DNA from: an uncultured Eubacteriales bacterium
GTDB lineage: Bacteria > Bacillota > Clostridia > Saccharofermentanales > Saccharofermentanaceae
Assembly (NCBI GenBank): GCA_900314745.1
Contig: OMWK01000008.1
Span: 174,611-238,610 of the forward strand
Reading direction: 5' to 3'
DNA: 64,000 bases
The position numbers and the translations under genes were made by a program. The notes beneath the pieces were generated by a model, which saw nothing but the letters and a program-made list of their open reading frames with translations, was not told the DNA's origin and did no database searches. Every line of letters begins with the position of its first letter. Position 1 is the stretch's first letter. Below are positions 1 through 9,380 of this stretch, one piece after another.

Positions 1-731
1 AATATTCTGATAATAGACTTAAGGATTTGCCGGACGGAAATCTGAGGATTCAGCATCAGGGGAATTCGCTGACTTATTATTGCGCCAGGGAGAGCCGCGG
101 GGATGTCAACGGGCGGATAATCACTGACCGGAAACTTATAAAAGACCTTGCGCAGAAGAGCTATCTTCGTAAGGTAAGGCAATCGGCGATGGAAGAGCAG
201 AAGGCCATCAGACAGATGCTTAAGAATTACCCGGAGCTTCAGTTGGAGAACATCTACGGCGGACTTCGCGATGACAGGAAAGAACTGATAAAGCCTGTCG
301 CGTGGTCCGATGAGGAATATGCGAAGCAGTGGCTTGCCCAGCCTTATCAGAGGAAGCCGTTCAGGGAGACCGATCCGAATTACCGGACACTCAAGGGCGA
401 GCGGGTCAGGTCGAAGGCTGAGGCGATGATGGCCGACAGACTTAATCACTACAACATTCCGTACAAATACGAATGCCCGATCTTGGTGTGCGGGGAGATA
501 TACCATCCTGATTTTACGATCTTAAGAAAGCGCGACCGGCAGATTCTGTACTGGGAACACTGCGGACTCATGGATAAAGAAGACTACGCGGACAGCACGG
601 TCTTAAGGTTCAACAAGTATTCGAAAGAGGGAATAATACTCGGGAAGAATCTGTTCGCGACTTTTGAGACAGGAAGATATCCTTTGGATACCGAGGCTGC
701 CGACAGGCTTATAAACGCGCATTTTATATAA
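1..731 (+). CDS. PD-(D/E)XK nuclease-like protein, 5' end outside window
   Basis: The reading frame is open to the first base of the window, so the true start lies upstream and only the C-terminal part is visible. Around the last 110 residues is an arrangement typical of the restriction-endonuclease-like fold: a Ser-Lys-Ala-Glu helix start, then a YECPI strand, then PDF, then YWEH about 16 residues later (E ... D ... E-x-H). The first half is basic and rich in charged helices. The same order of motifs occurs in the gene at 36932-37711, so two members of one family sit in this window. The fold assignment is an inference from motif spacing. Substrate and role are unknown. It ends 53 bases before murC, which has its own promoter. 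Confidence 0.6.
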   Translation, partial: YSDNRLKDLPDGNLRIQHQGNSLTYYCARESRGDVNGRIITDRKLIKDLAQKSYLRKVRQSAMEEQKAIRQMLKNYPELQLENIYGGLRDDRKELIKPVAWSDEEYAKQWLAQPYQRKPFRETDPNYRTLKGERVRSKAEAMMADRLNHYNIPYKYECPILVCGEIYHPDFTILRKRDRQILYWEHCGLMDKEDYADSTVLRFNKYSKEGIILGKNLFATFETGRYPLDTEAADRLINAHFI

Positions 732-744
732 ATAATTAATAAGG

Positions 745-773
745 TATAATGGTCATTGAGTGTAGTTTGGAGG
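745..773 (+). promoter_or_regulatory. -10 box and RBS for murC
   Basis: A perfect TATAAT lies at 745-750 in an AT-rich stretch that follows the preceding stop codon. A GGAGG at 769-773 sits 10 bases before the ATG at 784. No good -35 hexamer is visible; the matching position is only T-rich. The RBS spacing favours ATG 784 over the TTG six bases earlier. Confidence 0.5.
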
Positions 774-783
774 AATATTGATT

Positions 784-2211
784 ATGTCTGACATCAGGCT
801 TGATGAGCTTAAGAAGAATTCGAAGATATATTTTGTGGGTATCGGCGGGATATCGATGAGCGGACTGGCGCTGCTCGCGAGAGGCTACGGCTTTAAGGTC
901 GGAGGCTCGGACAATCACCCGTCTGAGAGGACTGAAGGACTCGCGCATCAGGGGATTACAATCTATAACTGTCAGGAGGCGAAGAACATTGATGAGTTCG
1001 AGCCTGACTATATCGTTAAGACTGCGGCTGTGCTTCCTCATAATAAGGAGCTCGCGAGAGCCATCGAGAAGAACATCACGGTGTTCGACAGATCCGAATT
1101 CCTGGGCATAATCACCAACACATATAAGAACGTCATCAACATCTCCGGAACACACGGCAAGACGACTACGACTTCGATGACGACCATGATTCTCCTCGAG
1201 GAAGGACTCGATCCGACCGTGCATCTCGGCGCTCCGTTCGACGGGATCGGCGGAACGGTAAGACAGGGAAGCGGCAGGGAGCTTCTGGTATCGGAGGCCT
1301 GCGAGTTCAAGCGTTCGTTCCTCGAGTTCAGATCGACCACTGCGGCTATCACGAACATCGATCATGACCACGTTGACTGCTACCCGACTTTGCAGGATGT
1401 CATTGATGTATTCGCCGAGTTCATTAATAAGATCGACGACGGCGGTTACCTCGTTGTGACCGGCACTGACAAGAACATCAATAAGGCGATCGAGGAAGCT
1501 AAGAAGAACGTTAAGGTCATCACCTGCGCGGCAATAGACGGCGAGAAGACTATAGACGGCGACTACGACTTCAAGGCACTTAACATAACTTACGAAGAGG
1601 GACTTCCGGGATTCGACCTCATCGCGATGGGTGAGAACATCGGAAGAGTTAAGCTTCGTGTTCCCGGCGCGCACAACGTAAGCAATGCACTCATCGCAGC
1701 CGCATGCGCTTACCTTAACGGCGCGTCGGCAGGATCGATCATCAAGGCTCTGAACAAGTTCGGAGGCGCCGACGGAAGATTCACCATCAAGGGCAAGTAT
1801 CACGGCGCCGAGGTGGTCGTTGATTATGCACATCACCCGACCGCGGCACGCGTGACCATAGATGCTGCGATGCATATGCCGCACAATAAACTGTTGGTGG
1901 TTTTCCAGCCTCTGACTTTCAATCGTGTGGATGCGCTTTTCGAGGAGTATGTGGAGAGCCTGCTTCCGTGCGAGAAGGTGCTGTTCTCGGAGATATTCAC
2001 GGACCGCGAAGTGATACACGAGGGTATGATCTCGAGCAGGAACATCGCGGATGAGATCAACAGAAGAGGCGGCGACGCGGAGTTCTTCGCAGACAAGGAA
2101 GAGCTTAAGAAGCGCATAGACGAACTTGCAGGCGAGGGCGACATGATACTCATCCTGGGCCCCGAAGACATAAGGGAGCTCGGAAACGAGTTGTGCCCCG
2201 AGGGTAAGTGA
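784..2211 (+). CDS. murC: UDP-N-acetylmuramate--L-alanine ligase (MurC)
   Basis: MurC joins L-alanine to UDP-MurNAc using ATP, the first amino-acid addition of cytoplasmic peptidoglycan precursor synthesis. The Mur-ligase order is visible. An N-terminal Rossmann domain opens with VGIGGISMSGLA. The P-loop ISGTHGKTTT is at about residues 120-129. The central ligase domain contains NIDHDHVDCY, and a C-terminal domain carries VVDYAHHPT. The length of about 475 residues is normal for the family. The start is the ATG with the better-spaced RBS. Its stop overlaps the next ATG (TGATG), so the downstream membrane protein is translationally coupled. A related Mpl-type ligase is the main alternative, but length and motifs fit MurC well. 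Confidence 0.93.
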   Translation: MSDIRLDELKKNSKIYFVGIGGISMSGLALLARGYGFKVGGSDNHPSERTEGLAHQGITIYNCQEAKNIDEFEPDYIVKTAAVLPHNKELARAIEKNITVFDRSEFLGIITNTYKNVINISGTHGKTTTTSMTTMILLEEGLDPTVHLGAPFDGIGGTVRQGSGRELLVSEACEFKRSFLEFRSTTAAITNIDHDHVDCYPTLQDVIDVFAEFINKIDDGGYLVVTGTDKNINKAIEEAKKNVKVITCAAIDGEKTIDGDYDFKALNITYEEGLPGFDLIAMGENIGRVKLRVPGAHNVSNALIAAACAYLNGASAGSIIKALNKFGGADGRFTIKGKYHGAEVVVDYAHHPTAARVTIDAAMHMPHNKLLVVFQPLTFNRVDALFEEYVESLLPCEKVLFSEIFTDREVIHEGMISSRNIADEINRRGGDAEFFADKEELKKRIDELAGEGDMILILGPEDIRELGNELCPEGK

Positions 2212-3821
2212 TGGCGGACAAGGACAGTTCAAAGAAACCGGAAGTAAGGCGCGCGCCGTCAGCAAGACAGGCGTCACCCGGCGCAGCGGCCCCCTCGAAA
2301 GGCCCGTCGGCAGCCCCCGCGAAGACTGCGCAGAGCAAGCCCATGCAGAACAAGCCCGCTCAGAGCCTCGGAGGCAAGAAGCCGCCGATAGTCGAGATCA
2401 GCCTGATCCTCATGGCGGTCGCACTTATACTCATGGTGGTCCTCGCACTGGTACCCCGGGCGGGTAGAAGCTCCAAGAATCCGGTGCTCGCGATATACGG
2501 CGCTGACGGAAACATGCCGTCGCTGTCGCTCACGAACACGCTTCACGCGGCAGGCTTCGAGTACGAGATGAGGCAGTACGGACAGGATCTTCCTTCCGGT
2601 AATGACATCGTAGTCTGCGGCGTCGGAGAGGAAGCCCTCTCACTTATTAACGAATTCAAGAACAACGAGAGCGTCTCGGGGTTCATACTGATATGCCCCA
2701 CAATGAACGAGACTTACCTCGAGGGCATCACGGGAGGCAGTCCCGAATGTGATATCGCGATCTTCGCGGGACGTGACAACAGCGACAAGGCCGTCGATAT
2801 GGACGACGCGAGACTTATCTACGAGCGCATCTCGGGTGACGATACTATCTTCGGCATCCCGGTAAGAAGAGGGGGACTTCTCGCATCCAAGGTCTTCGTA
2901 AGTAACGCTCAGAACCGCACGCTGTCGCTGTCTTTCTTCAACGTGAACGACCCGTCGCAGCTTCTTTTCTCACCCTTGTTCCAGAACGAGCTCGCGGGAT
3001 ACTTAAGCGTAACTTACATCGATGAGGCGACGAGGGAGACTTCGTTCGGAAGGATCAACTCGTGGTTCGTACTGACATGGATGGCGTTCGCGCTCGCGGC
3101 CGTATCCGTGCTCCTGTACCTGTCGAACCTGGGGCTCTCGGTCACGGGCAATGACACCAAGAAGGCGCCCGTATCCATGTGGGTCTTCGGCGTCATCGGA
3201 GGCACTTCCATAGCGCTCGCGATAGGTATAATAGCGTCGTCTTTTGTGGATGCGCTTCACGCGGCAATGCCGTTCATTCTCGTGCTCCTGCCGCTTATAT
3301 TCATGACCGCGCTTTTTATCATCAACTTCACGTGGATCACGACCAAGGACGGCAAGTTCGTCCCGCACAGGAACGGGCTCATACCGGCGGTTTTCCTCGC
3401 GGTTGTCATTGGACTTTTTATCATGCTGATACTCGCGCTCACGACCGACCTCAAGGTCTACAGGATAGCTGACCCCGGACTCGCATCCGGTGTGCTCGCG
3501 TTCATCCTCGTTCTGGACACGACGGTCGCATCGGGACTCATCTACGCATCACGCAAGTCATCGACTGCGGGCGAGGGCGCGAAGAACTGCTTCGGCAATC
3601 TTAAGATCTTCCTGCTCATGCTCATACCGGCAGCTGCATCGCTTCTGTTCGGCATCATGCCGTGGCACAGGGAGATACTATACTGCGGACTCGGAGGACT
3701 CGCGGCGACGGGCATACCGTTCCTCGCGGTGCTGCCTCTCGTAAGGCACACGGACAGGTCGCTGATTCCCGGCATACTTCACGGAATAATCTATACGCTC
3801 GTTCTTGCAGCGGTACTGTAA
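2211..3821 (+). CDS. Polytopic membrane protein of unknown function
   Basis: Not recognised as a named family. The first 60 residues are a Pro/Ala/Lys-rich, probably disordered cytoplasmic tail. One membrane helix follows (about 62-83), then a soluble, presumably extracytoplasmic domain of about 190 residues. The C-terminal half has roughly seven further hydrophobic helices with short loops. The start overlaps the murC stop by one base, and the TIR gene begins 25 bases after its stop, so the three are probably one transcript. Coupling to murC suggests a cell-envelope or sensing role, but that rests only on context. No catalytic motif was seen. Confidence 0.75.
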   Translation: MADKDSSKKPEVRRAPSARQASPGAAAPSKGPSAAPAKTAQSKPMQNKPAQSLGGKKPPIVEISLILMAVALILMVVLALVPRAGRSSKNPVLAIYGADGNMPSLSLTNTLHAAGFEYEMRQYGQDLPSGNDIVVCGVGEEALSLINEFKNNESVSGFILICPTMNETYLEGITGGSPECDIAIFAGRDNSDKAVDMDDARLIYERISGDDTIFGIPVRRGGLLASKVFVSNAQNRTLSLSFFNVNDPSQLLFSPLFQNELAGYLSVTYIDEATRETSFGRINSWFVLTWMAFALAAVSVLLYLSNLGLSVTGNDTKKAPVSMWVFGVIGGTSIALAIGIIASSFVDALHAAMPFILVLLPLIFMTALFIINFTWITTKDGKFVPHRNGLIPAVFLAVVIGLFIMLILALTTDLKVYRIADPGLASGVLAFILVLDTTVASGLIYASRKSSTAGEGAKNCFGNLKIFLLMLIPAAASLLFGIMPWHREILYCGLGGLAATGIPFLAVLPLVRHTDRSLIPGILHGIIYTLVLAAVL

Positions 3822-3846
3822 CACCTGGATACTAAGGGGGAGACAC

Positions 3847-6800
3847 ATGATAGATTTCTACAACGCATTCATCTCGTACAAGCATGCGCCACTCGACTCG
3901 AAGGTGGCGGAAGACGTTCAGCGAAGTCTCGAGCACTTCCACATTCCTTACGCGATCCGGAAGAAGACGGGCAAGAAGAGGATAGAGCGCATCTTCCGCG
4001 ACAAGGACGAGCTTCCTATCACGAGCGACCTCACGGACACGATCTCCAACGCCCTCGAAAAGGCGGACTTCCTCATCGTCATCTGCTCCCCCAGAACCAA
4101 GGAATCCGTCTGGGTCGACAGGGAGATCAGCTTCTTCCTGAAGAACCACGACAGGAACAGGATACTCACTGTTCTTGCTGAGGGTGAGCCCTATGAGGTA
4201 ATACCTGAGCAGATAATTAAGGTGGAGAAGGAAGTTACCGAATACAACGGCTATACGCATACGGTTACGACTGAGATCGAGCCTCTGTCATGTGACTACA
4301 GAATGCCGTTCAAGCGTGCACGTAAGGAGGAGATCCCGAGGCTCGCGGCAGCTCTTATCGGCTGCTCATATGACGAGCTTGTAAGAAGACAGAGAGCGTA
4401 CAGGACAAGACAGCTCCTCACTATAAGTGCTGTTGTTGCTGCTGCGGCGATCGTTTTCGGCGGGTACATGTACAGAAGCAAGCTGAAGGTCGATCAGGCG
4501 CTGCGCCAGTCCCTCATAGATCAGAATCGCTACCTCGCGATACAGTCCAATATGCTCCTTGAGGATGACCACAGGCTGGATGCGATTCACCTCGCGCTCG
4601 CGGCCCTCCCGGAGGACCTCAATGATGAAGGCGCCGTAACGGGTGAGGCCATGGCGGCACTCGCGACTGCGACCAATGCCTATGTCTCTCAGCACGGAGC
4701 CAATGTCGGTCCTGTCTGGAACTATACCACGAGCGGCTACGTCGTACAGGTTGTTGTGAATGAAGACGGAACGAGAATGGCGTCGATGGATACGCTGGGT
4801 GACATCATGGTATGGGATACCGAGAGTCACGAGAATCTGTTCACTGTCATTAACAGCGATGCTCTTAACGGCGAGATAAGGTTTGTTGATGGAGATAAGT
4901 TCCTGGTCTACTCATCCGGCGAGCTCTCTGCCTACGATTCCGATACGGGTGAGAATCTCTGGACTTTGTATTCGACCACGCGTGACGATCTGATGACATT
5001 CATCAATTCGGACATACAAGTCGTCGAAGAAGGCAGGATAGCGGTGTGCTGCGGATCTAAGTACCTATGGATCATCGATACTGAGAGCGGCGATATCGTC
5101 GAGGAATATGATGTAACATGCGAGATGGACGGAACCATGATGTATTATTCCAAATTCGATCTGTCTCCCGACGGAACAAAGGTCGCTCTTATCATCTACA
5201 ACGGATTCGAGAGTTCCTATGTCGTAATGTACGATCTTGGAAGCAGGACGATGCAGGTATCGGATGATCTTGGGCTCTATGTCTCTAACTCCGGATGGTA
5301 TGATGATGACCACTATCTGGTCGCCGCTTATGTATTTAACGGGAATGAGTCATCGGTTTTCAGTAGCACATATTACCTGACCGAGAACGAGACGGAGATA
5401 TTCTGTTACGATCCCTCCAACTTAGACCTTATATGGAGTGCTCCTCATTCGAGTACGGGCTACAGTCTCCACAGGAGTTTCCTGATGCTCCCTGCGATCG
5501 GATGTGCGGCTTTCTATAACGGTGCCTCATGTACGGCTTATAACATCGCTGACGGTAATATCGAATACAACTGGGTAACCAACGACAGCATCATCGATAT
5601 CTCGGACAGAGACGGCAACGGATACCCCCTGATCATAACGACAAACGGCGGAATGGCTTTGCCTTCGCTCTCTATGGGAGGCGGTGTGATTGCCTTAACT
5701 TACGAGTTCGCATCGGATCTTTACGATGCCGTCGTCAATCACGGCGTATATACATTCCGGGATTACAGCAACGAGATAATCTATTACAATTCCGGCGTTT
5801 ATGATGAGGAATGGGAAGCGGTTGAAGATACCGTGATACCGGGCAGCAGCAGGGATTACTATATGGATGACGATATTCTCGCGGTGCTCTATGGTGTGGA
5901 AGAGACTCCTACTCTTCTTCTGATCGACCCCAATACAAATGAACTCATGCACGAGGTGCAGATCACCAATGACGCTGAATCCTACTATGACATGAAGATC
6001 CTGGGAGTTTATGACGGTAAGCTCTACGTAGCGGATTCCTACGGTACCATGATCCTTCACGAGATAGATCTGGAACGCGGTACCGAAGAGTCTACCGTGA
6101 TCTGCGACAACTATACTTATATGACTGACTACACGGCGCTTGAGAACGGGCGTGTGTACTATCTGCACCATGATGGAGATGAGAAGGTTTTTGGAATCTA
6201 CGATATCGAATCCGAGAACACAGAGGAGTTCACGCTTGATGTCGATTTCTTCTCCGATATGCAGGTTATCCCTGTATATATTGATGACATGGATCTGATC
6301 TATGTCGCCGCTCACAATATGAATTACATGATCGATACGACCAACGGCAATGAGATCAGAGTCGATCTTCCTGAAGGATCGAATGATATTATATGCGTCG
6401 TTCCGGATGTTGAGAGTGAACATGTGGTGGTTGCTAACGGCAGTGATATCATGTTCGTTAACCGTCAGGGCGAAGTTGACTATTCGGTCTCGACTGAAGG
6501 CAAGCACCCCTTAGGAATCGATATCCTGACTAACGAAGAGGACGGTACGAGGATTCTTCTCGCAGCGTACGCCAACGGATCGCTCGGGCGTTACGATCCC
6601 GATACCGGGGAAGTCATCGGAATGACGGACATAAGCTCTTACATTGACCACCTGACAGCTGCAACGTTCCAGCCCGACTGGGATAACGGTTATCTCTATA
6701 TTCAGTTTGACAGACTCACAGATGTCATCAATATGGATACCTGGTATCAGGAAGCGGCTGTGACGGACTGCTTTGGACACCACATCCCGACGGACCGTTT

Positions 6801-6948
6801 CTACACCACTTCATATGCGACGATCGATGAGGAAGGCATTGGTTATTTCAGACACTATACGGTTCAGGATCTGGTCGACAGGGCATACGCCATCGTCGGC
6901 GAGGATGCCGAGATGCCTGAATATCTGAGGGCGCGCTACGGGCTTTAA
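3847..6948 (+). CDS. Membrane-anchored TIR domain / beta-propeller protein
   Basis: The N-terminal TIR domain spans about residues 1-130: it begins with YNAFISYKH and contains the WxxxE motif W89-V-D-R-E93. In TIR NADases such as SARM1 this position holds the catalytic Glu. A Lys/Arg-rich linker leads to one membrane helix (about 190-208). About 820 residues follow that are rich in short beta-strand units of the WD40/quinoprotein type (repeated WDTES, YDSDTGENLW, DPDTGEV patterns). ATG 3847 was chosen because AAGGGGGAG precedes it at good spacing; an upstream in-frame start would add 14 unrelated residues. It is the third gene of the murC run. A plausible model is an extracytoplasmic propeller sensing a ligand and controlling a cytoplasmic NAD-cleaving TIR. 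Activity is not shown. Confidence 0.8.
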   Translation: MIDFYNAFISYKHAPLDSKVAEDVQRSLEHFHIPYAIRKKTGKKRIERIFRDKDELPITSDLTDTISNALEKADFLIVICSPRTKESVWVDREISFFLKNHDRNRILTVLAEGEPYEVIPEQIIKVEKEVTEYNGYTHTVTTEIEPLSCDYRMPFKRARKEEIPRLAAALIGCSYDELVRRQRAYRTRQLLTISAVVAAAAIVFGGYMYRSKLKVDQALRQSLIDQNRYLAIQSNMLLEDDHRLDAIHLALAALPEDLNDEGAVTGEAMAALATATNAYVSQHGANVGPVWNYTTSGYVVQVVVNEDGTRMASMDTLGDIMVWDTESHENLFTVINSDALNGEIRFVDGDKFLVYSSGELSAYDSDTGENLWTLYSTTRDDLMTFINSDIQVVEEGRIAVCCGSKYLWIIDTESGDIVEEYDVTCEMDGTMMYYSKFDLSPDGTKVALIIYNGFESSYVVMYDLGSRTMQVSDDLGLYVSNSGWYDDDHYLVAAYVFNGNESSVFSSTYYLTENETEIFCYDPSNLDLIWSAPHSSTGYSLHRSFLMLPAIGCAAFYNGASCTAYNIADGNIEYNWVTNDSIIDISDRDGNGYPLIITTNGGMALPSLSMGGGVIALTYEFASDLYDAVVNHGVYTFRDYSNEIIYYNSGVYDEEWEAVEDTVIPGSSRDYYMDDDILAVLYGVEETPTLLLIDPNTNELMHEVQITNDAESYYDMKILGVYDGKLYVADSYGTMILHEIDLERGTEESTVICDNYTYMTDYTALENGRVYYLHHDGDEKVFGIYDIESENTEEFTLDVDFFSDMQVIPVYIDDMDLIYVAAHNMNYMIDTTNGNEIRVDLPEGSNDIICVVPDVESEHVVVANGSDIMFVNRQGEVDYSVSTEGKHPLGIDILTNEEDGTRILLAAYANGSLGRYDPDTGEVIGMTDISSYIDHLTAATFQPDWDNGYLYIQFDRLTDVINMDTWYQEAAVTDCFGHHIPTDRFYTTSYATIDEEGIGYFRHYTVQDLVDRAYAIVGEDAEMPEYLRARYGL

Positions 6949-6956
6949 GCGGAAGC

Positions 6957-8456
6957 TTAGAAGAAAAGGCCTCTCGCTACTGGCTTGTAAAGCTGGTCGA
7001 AAAGCCTGCCGCTGATAACGTAGATATCGTGAGGATCATCTTCTCTTACCGCGATGTAGTCACCCGGCACGCCCGAGTAATACTTCTCGTCGTCCCATGC
7101 GGTGAAGAGCTTGATGTAATGGTCCAGAGGCTGAGCGTATATTCTCGCGGAACCCGGAGGACTGATGACTGTCTTCGCATAAGGCATAACCGGACGGATG
7201 TCTCCGTTTGACAGATTTCTTATTGTCGGGTCGTACTCGAACTGCTTGACGAAAGAAAATCCCGTGGCATTGTAGCTGTTCTGAAGTTTCTCTTCGGCGA
7301 TAGGATATATCTCGCCCTCGAGTCCGATCATGAGATATGTGTCGTCCGCGATCGTTATGTTGATGTCGCCTTCGAGAGTTCTGATCTCGACTGGTGTTCC
7401 CACCTCGAATACGTCGGATAATTTGACGACGCCGAGCTTCTGCTCCTTCTTCGTGAACATTCCCATGTTCGATGTGTCGACCGTTGCGGTCTTCGCATAG
7501 AGAACCTCGTAGAGACTGTAGTATTCACGGAGCCTGTCTTCGATGATGTCCGGAACATCCTCGGGCACCTTCTCCGGACGGATCGTACCGCCGGCCTTAA
7601 GAAGATGACCGCCGCCTCCGCCGATACCTCTCGCAATGAACTCTGCGAGCTCGTTCGCATGGACTTCCTTGACGCATGATCTTACAGAGAACTTGATCTC
7701 ATCCGGGCTGATGTAATAGGCGATAGCCACGTCGGCCTCGGCGGTCTCCATAGAGAAATCGGATATGACACCCAAGATATTCGGGTCGCAGGGCTCGGTC
7801 TTGATGACGAGGCACCTTATATCTTCGATATAGGTATAATCGAGTATCGCCTTGCCCGTGATCTTCAGCTCCTCGAGCGAGATGTTGGAGTTGCTCATCT
7901 TCGTGATGAGGCTCTTATTGATGACGAGCGAGTCGATCATATCGCGGTCAAGAGGATGGCTTATCTCGCTGAACTTGTTCGTATCGGTGTAAAGACCGTA
8001 GTACAGGGCAGTCGCGAGGTCCTTATTCTCGTTGACGTCATAGTTCTCGGCCCTTAACATGTCCCAGACCACCGTCGCGCACGATCCGACGCTGCTTCGG
8101 ATCTCCGCGAATCTCGGAAGCTCGACCGTGACCTGATGGTGGTCGATGATCGCGATGTATCTCGCCTTGGTCGTTGTGACGTTACGCTGTCCGTACTGGC
8201 AGTCGCAGACCAGGAGGACATCCGGAACGTGGTCGTATTCAGGCACATACTGCACCGGAATGTTGAGCTCCTCGACCATGATCAGAAGATTGCTCTTGGT
8301 GATGGGGTGGACGCCCCTGTAGATGAAGACAGGCTCCTTGCCGTTATCCTTAAGGTATGTGTAGAGAGCGAAGCCGGATGCGAGAGCATCGGCATCGGGA
8401 TTATCGTGACACTGGATGGTTATGTCGTTATACTTAAGCAGTTCGTGAAGCAGCAT
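6957..8456 (-). CDS. DHH/DHHA1 phosphoesterase with C-terminal extension
   Basis: The NrnA-like bifunctional nanoRNase/phosphatase or cyclic-dinucleotide phosphodiesterase fold is recognisable from HDNPDADA, VCDCQYGQ, IDHHQ and the DHHA1 glycine-rich motif GGGGGHLLKAGG. These residues bind two Mn ions and the phosphate substrate. The core fills about residues 1-320. A further 175 residues, ending in a PGDYIAV segment, are not part of the ordinary 310-330-residue family. A purine-rich RBS (AAAGG) precedes the ATG on the minus strand. It converges with the TIR/propeller gene with only 8 bases between stops, and no hairpin is visible there. Substrate (short oligonucleotides, c-di-AMP/pApA or pAp) cannot be decided from sequence. 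Confidence 0.85.
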   Translation of the reverse strand: MLLHELLKYNDITIQCHDNPDADALASGFALYTYLKDNGKEPVFIYRGVHPITKSNLLIMVEELNIPVQYVPEYDHVPDVLLVCDCQYGQRNVTTTKARYIAIIDHHQVTVELPRFAEIRSSVGSCATVVWDMLRAENYDVNENKDLATALYYGLYTDTNKFSEISHPLDRDMIDSLVINKSLITKMSNSNISLEELKITGKAILDYTYIEDIRCLVIKTEPCDPNILGVISDFSMETAEADVAIAYYISPDEIKFSVRSCVKEVHANELAEFIARGIGGGGGHLLKAGGTIRPEKVPEDVPDIIEDRLREYYSLYEVLYAKTATVDTSNMGMFTKKEQKLGVVKLSDVFEVGTPVEIRTLEGDINITIADDTYLMIGLEGEIYPIAEEKLQNSYNATGFSFVKQFEYDPTIRNLSNGDIRPVMPYAKTVISPPGSARIYAQPLDHYIKLFTAWDDEKYYSGVPGDYIAVREDDPHDIYVISGRLFDQLYKPVARGLFF

Positions 8457-8527
8457 GATGAACCTTTGTCCTCTCGAATGATTGTTATAAAGATTATTTT
8501 ATCATATGCGCGTATATATAAATGCGG

Positions 8528-8556
8528 TTGACTTTGGGGGTCTTTGATGATAGTAT
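8528..8556 (+). promoter_or_regulatory. Sigma-A type promoter of the rplU operon
   Basis: TTGACT at 8528-8533 is followed by exactly 17 bases and TAGTAT at 8551-8556, a good housekeeping promoter. It faces rplU and is the only strong candidate in the region between the divergent DHH gene and rplU. Confidence 0.7.
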
Positions 8557-8672
8557 ACGCGGGTGACCGCATGCGACGGGCTTCTAAATGTGCGTGAAAT
8601 CGCTGATTTTATTGGCTTTTTGACCACTGCCTCGGGTGAAGCAGCGAGACTGGAAGAACAGGAGGACACAGT
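8557..8672 (+). ncRNA. 5' leader of rplU, possible L21 leader
   Basis: About 100 bases of transcribed leader separate the promoter from rplU. It contains a small hairpin (CTGC ... GCAG around 8627-8645) and ends with the RBS AGGAGG near 8660-8665. Firmicutes rplU operons often carry an autoregulatory L21 leader RNA. The position fits, but I could not confirm the family consensus by eye. Confidence 0.35.
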
Positions 8673-8975
8673 ATGTACGCAGTAATTAAGACAGGCGGTA
8701 AGCAGTACAAGGTTGCTGTCGGCGACGAGATCTTCGTAGAGAAGCTCGAAGGCGAGACCGGCGATACAATTACTTTCGATGAAGTTCTGGCTGTTGGCGA
8801 CGACGACGGAATCAAGGCAGGCTCTGATGTAGCTGCTAAGGTTACAGGCGAAGTTGTTAAGCAGGGTAAGAACAAGAAGGTTGTTGTTCTTAAGTACAAG
8901 GCTAAGAAGGGCTACAGAAGGAAGAACGGCCACAGACAGCCTTATACAAGAGTACGTATTACAGGAATCGCGTAA
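8673..8975 (+). CDS. rplU: 50S ribosomal protein L21
   Basis: A 100-residue protein starting [14 protein letters not shown], the diagnostic L21 N-terminus, and ending with the conserved [11 protein letters not shown] segment. It binds 23S rRNA in the large subunit. A strong AGGAGG RBS precedes it. Prp starts 12 bases after its stop, and rpmA follows, the standard Firmicutes rplU-prp-rpmA order. Confidence 0.98.
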   Translation: MYAVIKTGGKQYKVAVGDEIFVEKLEGETGDTITFDEVLAVGDDDGIKAGSDVAAKVTGEVVKQGKNKKVVVLKYKAKKGYRRKNGHRQPYTRVRITGIA

Positions 8976-8987
8976 TACGGTGATGTA

Positions 8988-9359
8988 ATGATAACCGTCA
9001 GAGTCGTCAGGGACGGATCGCGTAAGGTAACAGGGCTGTTCGTTAGCGGACACTCAGGATACGCCGAAGCAGGATCCGACATAATCTGCGCAGGAGCGTC
9101 GACACTTGTATATACACTCGCTAACTCTCTCGAGAGGATATGCGGAATAGATACCAAGTACTCGACCAGGATCGCTGAAGATACGGGAGACGGCAATGTG
9201 AGCGCCGAGATCGTAATCCCCGAGGGGAGAATGAGAGACGAGGGCGCAGCTGACAGGGCACAGGTGATAATGGAGACGATGGTTCTCGGATTCATATCAC
9301 TCGCACAGTCGGTCAACACAGACGGCAACAGATACATCGAGATCAAAGAGGAATATTGA
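8988..9359 (+). CDS. prp: Ribosomal-processing cysteine protease Prp
   Basis: Prp removes the N-terminal extension of L27 in Firmicutes. The catalytic pair is visible as His22 and Cys34 in GHSGYAEAGSDIICAG. The size (123 residues) and location between rplU and rpmA are as expected. The downstream L27 keeps the matching cleavage sequence, so the pair is functionally consistent. Confidence 0.95.
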   Translation: MITVRVVRDGSRKVTGLFVSGHSGYAEAGSDIICAGASTLVYTLANSLERICGIDTKYSTRIAEDTGDGNVSAEIVIPEGRMRDEGAADRAQVIMETMVLGFISLAQSVNTDGNRYIEIKEEY

Positions 9360-9380
9360 CACACACTTAGGAGGTGTAAG

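Noticed and set aside
736..2277. 513-codon open frame antisense to murC
   Set aside because: Exact shadow of a well-supported gene; Arg/Val/Leu-rich with no motif, and explained by the codon bias of murC on the other strand.
5695..6507. 270-codon minus-strand frame inside the TIR/propeller gene
   Set aside because: Antisense to a coherent repeat protein; His/Ile/Val-rich text with no domain or RBS.
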